A DNA stretch of 64,000 nt from NCBI GenBank assembly GCA_029844215.1, contig CM056718.1, positions 84,556,764-84,620,763 of the forward strand, read 5' to 3'. The notes under the pieces are model-generated. The model was not told where the DNA came from. It searched no databases and worked only from the letters and a program-made list of their open reading frames with translations. Shown here one piece after another: positions 1 through 11,155 of the stretch. Both the position numbers and the translations under genes were made by a program. The number at the start of each line of letters is the position of its first letter. Position 1 is the stretch's first letter. Source of the stretch: Przewalskia tangutica (lineage: Eukaryota > Streptophyta > Magnoliopsida > Solanales > Solanaceae).

Positions 1-702
1 GCGGGCAATGTCCATGCGGTGAAGAGCTACACCCGAACAACTTTCTGCTAGGTAAACATCGAGCCCTGTAACATATCGGTGCACTCGATCCTCCATACTA
101 GCTACTAATGCGGGGACGTATCGAGCCAATGAGTCGAACTCCACATTGTACTCCCGAACCGTCGCGGATTACGCGCAACACCAAAAATCTGTCGGCGAGC
201 CCTCATCATCTGTGGAGGCAAGAAATGTGCAAGAAATGCTCCACGAGAACTCGTCCCATATAGTGGAAGTGCATTCTCTCCCGGGACGGCTCGCGAATCA
301 AACCGGATCATTGCGGTATCGCGCGGCCGATGCGAACCTAGGACCACCGACTCGGTCTCCGATGCCTTGATCACTCTCATGATCATGTAGCTGCGAATGA
401 ACTCCTGCGGATCATCCTCGGGCCTCGACCCGTAAAACTCGCGGCTTACAACTCGAGAAAATCCGTAGCCTCAAACTTCTCGATCTAGGGTGATCGGCGG
501 TGCTCTTTGGGCTGCTGCGTCCGGCTATCCTCAAGTCGGCCTGACCACGGCCGTTAAGCGGGCCCGCTCCTTGTAACTCATCTCTTACGCTCCGGTGTGG
601 GGTGGAGGCTCGGTGTGTGGTCTCTGTAGAGGCGCCATTTGCTCTACTCGCGACTCCTCTGCTGCCTTGCCTTACGGGCGGGTTGCCTTGCGGCGGAGGC
701 AT
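1..702 (-). pseudogene. gag remnant (Retrotrans_gag domain) of element A
   Basis: The start is the ATG at 702, about 190 bases past the primer site, the same spacing as in A2 and M2, with a similar N terminus (MPPPQGNPP). An open stretch runs 702-412. After a frame change, 386-105 carries a recognisable Retrotrans_gag core (residues like AHFLPP, MRARRQ, WLDT), normally the nucleocapsid/capsid part that packages retroelement RNA in cytoplasmic particles. The zinc knuckle would lie beyond the window edge. The reading frame is broken and could not make a full Gag. Confidence 0.7.
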
Positions 703-886
703 AGCGGTAAAAGCAATGCGTCGGAGGGTCGACTTATCACACGGCTCTAAGGCACGATCTCGGAATGAGAAGAGCGGAAACCAATCCTAAATGTCCTGCG
801 ACCTCACGATTATAGATGTGGTGCGCACACGTCGATAATCGAACTTCTACTGAACGCGATGCGTAGACACTTTCCGAGGACTAACT

Positions 887-898
887 GCTCTGATACCA
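887..898 (-). other. Primer-binding site, tRNA-iMet, element A
   Basis: Minus-strand TGGTATCAGAGC lies a few bases inside the LTR end at 903. It is complementary to the 3' end of initiator tRNA-Met and primes minus-strand DNA synthesis. It is the intact form; the plus-strand elements A2 and P1 read TGGTATCGAGC here. Confidence 0.9.
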
Positions 899-1638
899 CT
901 TTTGTCACGACCCGTTCCGGGGCCCGTGACTGGTGCCTTACCCCGGGCACCCTAGTGATACAACATCAGAGAAAAACCAGCGGAAATAAAAACTTAAACA
1001 TTTAAATAGACATGGATCAAGATAAAGAAAATAGGCCAACCAAAACGGTTGTCTTTCAACATATATATATGTATAGACATTTGAACAGTTACAATCCTTA
1101 CAACCCTGCCCACAACAGTGCTACAGACCTCTATAATTTTTACAACAACTATGACGGGACAAGGCCCCGCCATACCCCTGAATATACAAGAACCTACAGA
1201 CTCAGGGTAACATACCAAAGATAAGCCTCCGAAGGAACGGAGCTTCCCAATATGCTGAAAGGTGATCCTATAAGCGGGGATCGACAGCCGATGTAACTCT
1301 ACCTGCGGCGTGAGCGCGGCCCCAGGAGAGTCGATCTGAGTACCAAGTATGTGAAGCGTAAAATCGTAAATGAAATCATAGCGATCTATATAAAGCGGGA
1401 GACATGTATGATAACCAACCTCTGATGCGCACATATAAACAGTCATATCAAGTCAGGGACTCACGCCCTCCAAATCATCACTCGTGCCCGTGGAATTCCT
1501 TCCTCACTGCTGGCAGTCTATGATATAACAACACCAAGGAGTATATGTGAACACGGGTCCCGCTGTGTCGATAAAACCGTCTGGGGCAAGTATAACTACC
1601 AGATCCGACCGTACCAATATCTTGTACAACCGTATCAT

Positions 1639-2107
1639 GAAGGCGACGCGTGGCAAGTGCACTAGCCTCGCGAGATCCACTGCGTCCGCGTGGCGGCGGG
1701 GCAAGTGAATCGGCGGGCACCGATCCTGGCCGTAAGTCACGCAGCTCCGTCCCAACACGACTCGTGAAGGCGACCGTGGCAAGTATACTAGCCTCGCGGA
1801 TCCACTGCGTCCACGTGGCGGCGGGAGCAAGTGAATCGGCGGGCACGATCCTGGCCGTAAGTCACGGCTCCGTCCCAACAACGACTCGTGAAGGCGACGC
1901 GTGGCAAGTACACTAGCCTCGCGAGATCCACTGCGTCACGTGGCGGCGGGGCAAGTGAATCGGCGGGCACCGATCCTGGCCGTAAGTCACGATACTTGCC
2001 GCGCGAAGGCGACCGTGGCAAGTGCAATAACCTATACCGGATCCACTGCGTCACGTGGCGGCGGGGGCAAGTAAGCAGCTCGCGCGATCACAACCGTAAG
2101 TCACGAT
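1639..2107. repeat. ~125-bp minisatellite, four units, inside LTR A
   Basis: Units begin at 1639, 1766, 1890 and 2005 with GAAGGCGACGCGTGGCAAGT or close variants, giving periods of 127, 124 and 115. The last unit is diverged and shortened. The overlapping open frames on both strands here are products of the repeat rather than genes. Confidence 0.9.
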
Positions 2108-4013
2108 GCCGCCATAACCAAAATGGTCACGTGTCCACGAATCCATCAATGGTGTAGGCATGCCCGTGTAACAATGCTCTTTGGAAGCATACGGTGGAAT
2201 CTTCCGTCGCTGCGATGCGTCGAGTAAGTTCTCAACAAGTCAATCGACCTCCATCGAGGCGCGGTAGTATAGAAACACAATTTTTGCACAACAAAGACTA
2301 TCACCGTAAGCATAGGCAAGTTACCTGACACCAAACATAGGTAAGTTACACAACAACAAGCATAGGCAAGTTATACATAACTCAGGTACTTTCATTTTAT
2401 GTCAAGGTCGGGTTTAACCTAAAGTACTACGTCGTTAAATTCCTTTTAAAGAGATCCATTCCTTTTATAAAAGTCACCCGATACGTAGTATAAAATAGAG
2501 TGACTCACATTTTTAGGTAAACCAAAACACTTCCCTTTTCAACCACGTTCTTTTAGTAAGGTTCGGTTTGCCTAATTTCAATTACTCAAGTCTCTTTATT
2601 TTAGAAAAGTTACATAGTACAATCTATTAATATCATTTAAAACAATTGACTAACATATGCCACAGTGTGGCGATTTATTCTTGTTTATAAACAATCTTAT
2701 TAAGCAACCATGATCTAGGAAATGAAATATCATTTTGTCTCATCTTAGTTTCTATGCAGATGGAGGTTTCTACTGGTTTTAATAATACTTCATTATTCAA
2801 TACATTTTCCTTTATTAGCATTTGCAGTGGTTTGTCGATACTCATTCTGATTTCCGAAATCAGTAAAACATTTCTCCTTTTAAAAACCAAGTACTCATTA
2901 CTCACGAATGAGGTTTCACACAAAATTCATATTAATTCATTCAAGTCGAGTCTCTTATCTTTTAAGATCAAGTCTCTTAACTTCTAAAAATCAGTAAACC
3001 ATTTCTCTTTACCATTTTTAAGACGTTATACCTAACTTCCCATAAAGCTAGTATAACTCTTATGTTTTCAAAACCAAGTATTACTCTTCTTTCAAAACGG
3101 TTTATTAATCTTTTGAAAAACTTCAAGATTCTTTATTATTCAGGCTTAAGTCAAAAGACATTGCCGTAACACTACATTCAGTTAACACACGTACGTCTAC
3201 CGTACTATATATATATTCCTTTTAAAATATTTCAAGGTTCTTATTATTCAGGCTTAAGTCAAAAGACATTGTCGTACAACTATATTCGATTAACGCGTCG
3301 TCTACCATATTATATATACATATTATTCAGGCTTAAGTCAAAAGACATTGCCACACGTACGTCTACCGTACTATATATATTATTTTAAAATACTTCATGC
3401 TCAAGAGTATAGGAAGAATTACATACCTCGCGACGATTATCGACTATAAGCAAAACGCTCCACGGCTATAACCCGGCTAGCCTTGTCTACCTTCTAAGTA
3501 GCACATGCTACTTGCAGAACATTCAACCAATAAAGGTTATCGATCTGCGTAAATCTGATTTAAATCTTACTCTAATATTCTTCTGATGTGATTTCAGTTC
3601 AAGTCTATTCTGTAATATCCTTCTATTACAGTTCAATACTCTTCTATGAATCTTATATTCATTTATATACTACTACAGTATGTAATTCCCAATTACAATA
3701 GAAGGACAGTAGTATTTACCTCGATGAGCCCAAAAATTATCCAAGGTTAATGTCGATCCTGAGCAACGTTTAGCTCCTACTCCGTGCGCTCGATTCGCTC
3801 AGAAACCCTTAGAAGTTCTACACAACTTCTTAGTACTCAACCAATTATGGAGATTTTCCTTAGGGTTTCGTTTAGTGGCTAAAGGAAGTATAATAGTATT
3901 TTCCGGGCTCTACGTATAGAGGTAACTTTGGAAAGTACTACAAGGTATATGGGCTAAAGTATTTGGGCATTATAACAATACTTGGAGAGTATTTCTATAC
4001 CACAAAAAAAGGG

Positions 4014-4021
4014 TATTTATA
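4014..4021 (-). promoter_or_regulatory. TATA box of LTR A
   Basis: Minus-strand TATAAATA follows CTTGACC, the same context as in both A2 LTRs (20929 and 29492). It is the likely start-site element for the element's RNA. Confidence 0.6.
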
Positions 4022-4427
4022 GGTCAAGGAATGGCCAACCAATGGCCAAGATCCATCCAAGTGTTAGGCAAGTGTAAGGCTAGGATTAAGCCATGTGCAC
4101 CTTATCCATCTACCACACCAACTTGCACAAATATCCTACCTAACCAATGCCACCTTTTCGTCCATTTGCCGCCCCACTTCCTTCCAATGTGAGGGTGACA
4201 CATGTCACCCTCCCGTTGGTCCAAAATGTTTCGTCTCTCGGAAAAATCCGCAAAAATTAAAAATGACATAGCCGTATTTTTCCCTTCGCAAGTTTAGTAA
4301 AACGTTTCGTCGAAAAACGATTCTTTTCGGCACTTGTGCCCAAATTTTCGAACCTTGCCAAACCTTAAGGCTTAAATTTTTATACGTACGCCCTCACGTA
4401 CATACTCTGGAAATACGGGGTATAACA

Positions 4428-6695
4428 CCAAGTATCGTACCGGAAAGCTACCAATGGCGAATCCCACTCTGGACAATATCAATTCACGAACAGTAATATG
4501 CATTCCCGCTAAGTAGACAGAGGATTTGGACGGGTTAAGAGTTAGCCCAGAGGCAGCTTCCAACTCTTCCAGACAATTCATAAGAATCCCAACTGAAGAT
4601 ATATCTCCTTTGGCAAAGAGCATGAAGTCATCCGCAAAAGCAAGATGAGTAATGCCCAAATTCTTGCACTTTGGAAAATATGAGAAAGCTCTTGCCTCAG
4701 CCTTCATTTTAAGCAGCCTTGAGAGGTATTCCATGCATAAGATAAAGAGAGTAGGGGACATAGGATCACCTTGTCTAAGGCCGCGCTTACTTTTGAAGTA
4801 TCCATGTAGCTCACCGTTGATAGAGAGGGAGAAGGAGGTTCAGCTAACACATTCCATGATCCAACTTATAAATCTGTCTGGAAATTTTAGACTTCTTAGT
4901 ACCAATTCGAGGAAACTCCAAGAAGCGTATCAAATGCTTTCCGAAGGTCCACCATAAGCATACATCTTGGTGAGACTCTGGCTCTATTAAATCCTCTCAC
5001 AAGCTCTTGTGCCACATATACGTTGTCCATCATGTTTCTTCCTTTCACAAAAGCCCCTTGGGATTTGTCAATGAGAGAAGGAAGGATCAATACCATTCTG
5101 TTAGCTAGAATCTTTGTGATGATCTTATAGACCACATTAGTCAATCCGATGGGCCTGAAATCATTTACCTTAGGATCATGATCAGTCTTTGGTAGTAGGG
5201 TAATGATGGTATGATTCACCTGCTTCAAAAGAACTCCAGTATAGAAGAACTCTTGGACACTTCTTACAACATCATGGCCCACATCTCTCCATCTATTCTT
5301 GAAGAAGGCAGCCGAATAACCATCCGGTCCAGGTGCCTTGTCATTGCCTATATCAGAAAGAGCTTCCCAAATCTCCTTTGGGGTGATGAAATGCAAAAGT
5401 TGTAATCTCTCCTCTTCACTTAGCTTCGGGCCATAGTTGAACACTTCAGGATCAAAGTTGGTAGTGGATCTGGAAGTACCTAATAGATCTTTGTAAAATT
5501 CAACAAGCAACTTCTTAACTTCTTCTGGAGATGTAGTGATAGTACCATTAGCTTTAATAAGAAAGTTAATTGAGTTCATGACATTACTCCTCTTGATCAA
5601 GCTATGAAAGTATTTGGAGCATCTATCACTTCCAATCAAGTGTTTCTGTCTTGACTTCTGCCTTATGAAGTGTCTTTCTGCTTCCAGTAAGGTGTTTGCT
5701 CTAGCTCTTGAGGACTTAACCTTGGCTTTTAGCTCCTCATCAAAGGGATTTTCCATGTGTGCATTGATGGCCTCCTTAAACTCCATGTTTGCCCCTTTTG
5801 CTCTTTGTTCAATACCCCCAAAGTCACTTATGTTCAATGCCCTTAATGGTTGCTTTAAGGCTTTCAATTTTGAGGCAAGGACGAATTGAGCAGTTCCCAA
5901 TATGTCTTGTCTCCAACATGAAGTCAATATGTGCTCAAAGGCTGGGTGAGAAAGCCACATATTCATTAACTTGAAAGGGCGCTTCCCAACATTATAGGAT
6001 GCAATAACCGTGGCTATTACAGGACAGTGGTCCGAGACAGATTCCATAGGCATGAAATTGGCTGTGCATTCCAGGGTCAAATCACTCTAATTTTGATTCA
6101 TCAACACTCTATCAAGCTTGGACCAAATCGAACCATTTGTCCAAGTGTAGAAGGAACCGGAAGAAAGAGCGTCTTCTAGTCCATGAGAAATCCTGAAATT
6201 ACCAAGATCCCTAAGTGCATAAGGCGTGAGAGGAGGACCCCCCACCTTATCATTAGGGTTGCAATAAGTGTTGAAATCTCCCATAATCATCCAAGGCTTA
6301 GTGATGCGATGCCCAGTGAGTAAGGTGATGCCAAAGCTTCTTCCATCCGAGATGCTATAAACGGGTACACAAATGTGGCGAAGGACACTTGTGTTATATT
6401 GAAACTTGCACGGACATGGATATGCCGAGTCCATACCAAGCACTTCGCAACAAACCCTAGAGGATCCCAAAGTAATAGCATTCTTCGCCTCGATGAATTC
6501 CAAATTTGAGCAAAACTTCCAAGCTTTGAATCTTTGAGTAGAGAAAGATTCTGTCCTTGGCCGAGAAAGTTTAGTTTCCAATAGACAAATCATAGCCGCG
6601 TCATGCTGTTTTGTGATACTACACACTATAGCTTGCGTGGCTGCCTTATCCCTTTTTCCGCAAAGACCACGGACATTCCAACAAAGTATTTTCAT
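4428..6695 (-). pseudogene. LINE1 ORF2: endonuclease plus reverse transcriptase, truncated and mutated
   Basis: The ORF2 protein nicks the target and copies LINE RNA at the nick. From the ATG at 6695 an apurinic-type endonuclease is seen: CWNVRG at residue 5, the LLETKL segment, MGDFN, and a C-terminal LDRVL. An in-frame TAG at 6087-6089 then interrupts the frame, which reopens with SDHCPV (endonuclease end) and the RT fingers/palm: APGPDGY, FRPIGLTN, GAFVKGR, VDLRKAFDT. A frameshift near 4900-4930 follows; the next piece has the MSPTLF and FADDFMLFAKGD motifs (an FADD catalytic box). The RT thumb and RNase H/Cys tail are missing because element A interrupts. The start codon overlaps the ORF1 stop as TAATG. 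Confidence 0.88.
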
Positions 6696-7930
6696 TAGGA
6701 AACAAATGAGGTTTTGTTAGCACCTCCGCGCTTGGCTGCCTTCGCTTTCCCACTGCTTTTCGACCCATTCTTTTTTGACAAAACTTCTTTCCATCCATCA
6801 TCTTTGTTGCTGGAAGCCATAGCATGAGATTCAGCCAAGCTATGTTCCCCGCGCTCAAAGGTAACGTTGTGTGACACAATTTGAGCCTTTTCTGTAGCAC
6901 CCTTGTATGTATCTCCATCCAATGAAGGTTGCGGCTTCAAAGGCATCTCAGAATCAGAATGTTTTGACTCACAACTTATCCTAACATGTTGTGCACTGCC
7001 ATGGTGAGAATTAGGCAGTGAGGACCTTGCTTGAGAATCCCGCAAACATGGTGGGCCAGAAAGACCCAAAACCGGAGGACCCGCGTCATGTGATGCTTCT
7101 CCCAAACTTCCGGTACTAGGAGGTGTTGTGTGCTCACTTTATTCAATGTCCATCAAGTTATTAGCATCTACGGGATGTTAAGAAGTTGGTGGATGAGGGG
7201 GAGGAGGGTTAGTTCCACCCGTACCTCTGTTGACCTCCAAACAAGTAGAATCTTCCTTATTGTTAGGGGGTACCTCAGTATTGCGTTTTTTGGGAGCTTC
7301 CTCATTGTTGTCATCATACCTCAGCTTCCTACACTTCAAATGGCTGTGCCCAAAAGCTGCACAATGATAGCAAAAGTCCGGGTAATTCTCATAGTTTACC
7401 CTTTGAGTATACCTACATTATCGGGAGTTTGTGACAAAATCCATTATTGGCTCCTTGCTAACATCCACTTCCACTAGAACTCTTGCATAGTTCATTTTAG
7501 ACCTTTCCTTAGTATATTGGTCCGTGTAAAGAGGTTTTCCTACACGTGAAGCAATCTTACTAAGGCCCGTTGCACTCCAAATAGAAAGGGGAATGTCCGG
7601 AAAAGTGACCCAAATAGGAATGTCCATGAATAAGTCATCCGTTATTAGAACTCCTTTATTGATAGCCTTGAGCATCATAGTTTTCCCGTAGACCATATAA
7701 GGGCCTCCGTGAAGTACATTAGTGCGGTCCTCCTCCGTCATGAATTTGAACACTGTCCAGCCTTTGCCATATGGTATAATATGGCATTTAACTCCCCATC
7801 CTTTCACAATGGTATTCAATGCTTCTCTTCCCGGGAAAGGACCCGTGAAGCAACCTATTAGGCAATAGCCCCATATTTCTATGAAAGGAACTTCATCTTC
7901 AACTTCTATATCTACGCCCTTGTTGTTCAA
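6695..7930 (-). pseudogene. LINE1 ORF1: RNA-binding protein (DUF4283-like domain, CCHC knuckle)
   Basis: ORF1 proteins of plant L1s coat the element RNA. The 7930-7418 piece has the DUF4283-type core (IEIWGYCLIGCFTG, GPYMVYGKTMMLK, SIWSATGLSKIASRVGKPLY, NYARVLVE). A frame change follows, then about 7330-7375 encodes a zinc knuckle readable as [14 protein letters not shown]. The last piece (7105-6697) is a Ser/Lys-rich tail with DGWKEVLSKK and a TAA that overlaps the ORF2 ATG. At least two frame changes make it non-functional. Sequence upstream of 7930 is likely the same protein's low-complexity N terminus. Confidence 0.8.
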
Positions 7931-9965
7931 TAAATTGTAACTTCATACCTTTGCCTCGATCCTAGTTCCCAAAGACTCGTATAAGTCTTTTGGGAGGGAA
8001 GGTACCTTTGCCATGGTTTGGGAAGATTGTTATGAGTAGTAGCCATGCGAGAATATGATGTGGTTTAGAAGATGCATTAGTGTGTAAATCATTGGGAGGT
8101 ATATCTGGAGGTATAGGCAGAGGGGGTTGAGTAGGAGGAACTGAGCTTGGGCCCGCGATAGGAGAGAGGATTCGCGTACCATTTGGGAGGGTAGGGAATT
8201 TGTGTTGGGTTTGGGAGTAAAAGAAGGAAGAGAAAATAGAAGGTGAGGTGTTGTGTAATTGGAGGGTAGTGAAGGGGTATTAGATGAGAGAGGGGTATGT
8301 TCAAGACTTTACTCGAATCCAAGGAAGTATTAAAGACGAAAGGTTTGTTGTGATTCTTGACATTGACTCCACTTAGCAAACTATCTAAAGTAGGGAAGGC
8401 TTCATTAGTGACACTTAAAGAAATCTGAGGTTGTTGTCTTAAAACACGAGGACTCTTTGGATCCCGACATTCAAGGTGACCCTGCCTCCGCGTTATTAAT
8501 GGCCATGGAGTTCCTAGGCTCCTTGGAAATAGAATTAGCTTTGTTTCTCACAACTGACTTAGCTGCTTGCTTTACGGGAATAGTTAATGATCCATGGTTA
8601 TCCCCCTGCCCCGTCTTGGAAATCAGACCATCATAAAGACCACGCATTTAAGTCTAACATATTGGTTCCCGAGATATTAATGTTCATGGTTTGCCGAGGC
8701 ACCTTGGAATTAGAAGTAACTTCGTGCCTCACAACTGACCTTTGTCCTTGCAATGCGGGAATATCCCTCGACCCTTGGACTCCTTATAAACGGTTTAGAA
8801 TTACGTCCCACGAAATGGCCCGTAATTGATGGAGACTCATTGATACCCGCATCATTAAATGGCGATGCCTCGGCTCCCGCGGCATTAATGTTAGGTACCT
8901 TGGGGAAATAGAACTCTTCTTTTCCACCAACTGAACTCGATCCAAGCATAATGGGAATGCTCAAAGGCTCAATAACTCCCGTCTGCCCGCTTAGCTTTTT
9001 GTCCCACGCAATGGCGTCATTAAAGGAGGCTCTTGATACCCACAACATTAAATTGTGGCGCCTCCCCGCAGATTAATGTTAGGCACTTTGTTTCCACCAA
9101 CGAACTCGATCCAAGCATAATGGGAATGCTCGAGTCTCATGGACTCACGCCGCACCGCTTAGCCTTCTGCCTCACGCCTCGTCCCGTTCTGCGAAGAGGT
9201 TCTTTGGTATCCGCGACATTAAATTGAGACACTTTGGCACCCGTGAAAGGTTATTTGGGATTAGAAGTCTCTTCAATACTCCCAACTGATCTAGATCTAA
9301 GCATAACGGGATAATTCCTGAACCCATGGGCACCCACCTGACCCGCCCTGAACCGCTGACCCGCGACTTGACCCGGTTTGGACCCGAGTATGCCAGCACT
9401 CCTATCATCAACAATTGCAATTCCTGACCCATTTTTTTCCTTTCCTTCTTGCCTGAGCAGATTTCCAGGCATTGTGGGGGTACTCATTTCCGGCAGAGTA
9501 ATGTGGATTAGTGCAGGTTGGTTATTGGTGAACCACAAAAATTTCCCCCTTCAAACTCACTATTATCCAAGCCCTCGACTTCTATACTTTTGCCCCATTC
9601 ATGTATCTTTTGCAGCATAGAATCGTCTGCTACATTCTCAAGTGGGATACGGGAATCAGGTGTGACATGAACTAGCACTGTTGGGTCTGAAACTGACGGG
9701 ATCAGATTTTCTTCAACAATGATTGGACTTCCGCCATTTTTTTTCTTTTTCTTAGTTCTGGCCTTCGTCGAACTTCCTGAGCCTCCTGAATCATTGTTGG
9801 AGCGTGTGTAACGTTTAGACCTTTTCATGTTGTGTACATTAAACTTCAAATCGTGGTGAAACAATGGTAGAATATAGGGGGGGAAGATGGGAAAAACCGA
9901 AGGAGAAACTAAGGGAAAACGTTGAGAGCGTTTTCCTTAGTGAGAGAAACTTCTCTCTAACTGAT
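7931..9965 (-). other. LINE1 5' region and degenerate N-terminal part of ORF1
   Basis: Broken frames here encode basic, Ser/Gly-rich segments; the most upstream (9864-9508) contains NDSGGSGSSTKARTKKKKK. Internal repetition is visible: TCGATCCAAGCATAATGGGA occurs near 8937 and 9108 with similar flanks, a tandem duplication of about 165-170 bp. The first ~60 bases of the element on the minus strand (9965-9900) are shared with LINE2 and look like the 5' UTR. I see no known domain. Confidence 0.6.
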
Positions 9966-10446
9966 AATTATTCCATGTATGCCTTGATAAGTACTTTGGC
10001 TTGATTAATTGAGAATTATTCTAAGTGTGCCTTGATAAGTACTTTGGCTTGATTAATTGAGAATTATTCCATGTATGCCTTGATAAGTACTTTGGCTTGA
10101 TTAATTGAGAATTATTCCATGTATGCCTTGATAAGTACTTTGGCTTGATTAATTGGGAATTAGTCTAAGTGTGCCTTGATAAGTTCTTTGGCTTGATTAA
10201 TTGAGAATTATTCCATGTATGCCTTGATAAGTACTTTGGCTTGATTAATTGAGAATTATTCTAAGTGTGCCTTGATAAGTACTTTGGCTTGATTAATTGA
10301 GAATTATTCCATGTGTGCCTTGATAAGTACTTTAGCTTGATTAATTGAGAATTAGTCTAAGTGTGCCTTGATAAGTACTTTGGCTTGATTAATTGAGAAT
10401 TATTCTATGTGTGCCTTGATAAGTACTTTGGCTTGTTAATTGAGAA
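9966..10446. repeat. 48-bp tandem array, about 10 units, in P1's 5' LTR
   Basis: The unit is GAATTATTCCATGTATGCC then TTGATAAGTACTTTGGCTTG and ATTAATTGA. Two sub-variants, TTCCATGTATG and TTCTAAGTGTG, tend to alternate, giving a 96-bp higher-order period. The same array recurs in P1's 3' LTR at 41395-44030. LINE1 inserted into it. Confidence 0.9.
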
Positions 10447-11155
10447 TTGCCTAGGTGTGCTGGTACTAGCCGGTTTTGTGCTAGTGGTATATCATTCATT
10501 TCGGGGTCATTCCCGTTTGGCATTTGCATATTAGTGGATTTGCTACCCACGATGCGAGAATACCTCATGCGGTCCGTGGGACTTATGCGGTGAAATAGTC
10601 CCGTGCGGGTGGTCCACCTATGCGAGAATACCATGCGAGTCCATGGGCTTACGCGGTGAAATAGTCCCATGCGAGGAATACCTCATGTGGGTCCACACGA
10701 CCTATGCGGGTGAAATAGTCCCAGGAGTAGGATTGCTTAATGATACTGCGGGCGGGTGGTCCTGCTGTGATCGTGAGCTTCCTAGTTTATATTGAAAGTA
10801 TACTACTATTTACTCTCAGTGTTAGTAAGGCACAGTGTACTGTAATTTGATTATCATGGACTGCCGGCAGTGAGGAAGGATTCCACGGGCATGATTGATA
10901 TTATGGGCGTGAGACCCATGGTTATATTTTGGTAATGACTTTAAGGGCATGCGTCCCTGACTTGATTGACTGTTATGTATTGTGTACTGTAGGTTGGCTA
11001 TCATACATGTCTCCTGTTTTGTTTAGACTGTTATGATTTCATTACAGTACTTACTGTTTCACATACTTGGTACATTCTTCGTACTGACCTCCTTCGGGGG
11101 GCTGCGTTCATGCCGCAGGTTTAGGTACGCAGTTTGGTGATCTGCAGGTGTAGGA
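9966..11155 (+). repeat. P1 5' LTR, middle segment
   Basis: It matches 43687-44733 of P1's 3' LTR: the end of the 48-bp array, then GCCTAGGTGTGCTGGTACTA, the CpG-rich GAGGAATACCTC/ATGCGGGT modules (10548-10720), and a stretch ending GTGTAGGA where M1 is inserted. The LTR resumes at 33150. Confidence 0.85.

Larger units (their letters stand above)
1..4427 (-). mobile_element. Element A: 5' part of a family-A LTR retrotransposon
   Basis: Read on the minus strand, this is a 5' LTR (4427 down to 903), a tRNA-Met primer site, and the start of gag, after which the element leaves the window. The outer LTR end (plus-strand TATAACA at 4421-4427) abuts LINE1 reverse-transcriptase sequence, so element A inserted into LINE1. 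The 5-bp duplication expected from CCAAG (4428-4432) would lie outside the window. The LTR matches those of A2 and M2 closely, including the TGTTATACCCCG start. The long LTRs, Met primer site and gag type suggest a chromovirus of the Tekay/Del kind; this lineage is inferred, since no RT is visible. Confidence 0.85.
903..4427 (-). repeat. 5' LTR of element A (family A)
   Basis: 3525 bp, bounded by plus-strand TGTCACG at 903 and TATAACA at 4427. It contains a four-unit minisatellite (1639-2107), an AT-rich centre with repeats such as the TTATTCAGGCTTAAG units near 3140-3340, and a U3 promoter on the minus strand with a TATA box. It aligns along most of its length with the M2 LTR (for example 2640-3780 with 52300-53280) and with the A2 LTRs in reverse. 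Short open frames inside it share no known domain and are not treated as genes. Confidence 0.9.
4428..9965 (-). mobile_element. LINE1: plant L1-type non-LTR retrotransposon, 3' end cut off by element A
   Basis: On the minus strand the order is 5' end (9965), ORF1 with an N-terminal extension and DUF4283-like domain plus CCHC knuckle, then ORF2 with endonuclease and reverse transcriptase. ORF2 stops at 4428 where element A inserted; the rest must lie left of the window. The 5' end sits in a 48-bp tandem array belonging to P1's 5' LTR. LINE2 (41657-43670) shares the same 5'-terminal ~60 bases, so both are one family. Confidence 0.9.

Noticed and set aside
887..898. Possible tRNA gene fragments at TGGTATCAGAGC sites
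   Set aside because: Only the 3'-end complement is present, next to LTR edges or the viral origin; there is no cloverleaf. They are primer sites.
1478..2054. Overlapping ORFs of 88-125 codons on both strands
   Set aside because: They are translations of the LTR minisatellite (1639-2107) with Arg/Pro-rich repeat content and no domain.
9966..10446. Regular 48-bp array resembling a CRISPR array
   Set aside because: Units are near-identical along their full length with no unique spacers, and the context is a plant LTR.
10390..10670. 93-codon minus-strand ORF ending in the LTR modules
   Set aside because: Spans the end of the 48-bp array and CpG modules; the equivalent region in P1's other LTR does not conserve the frame.
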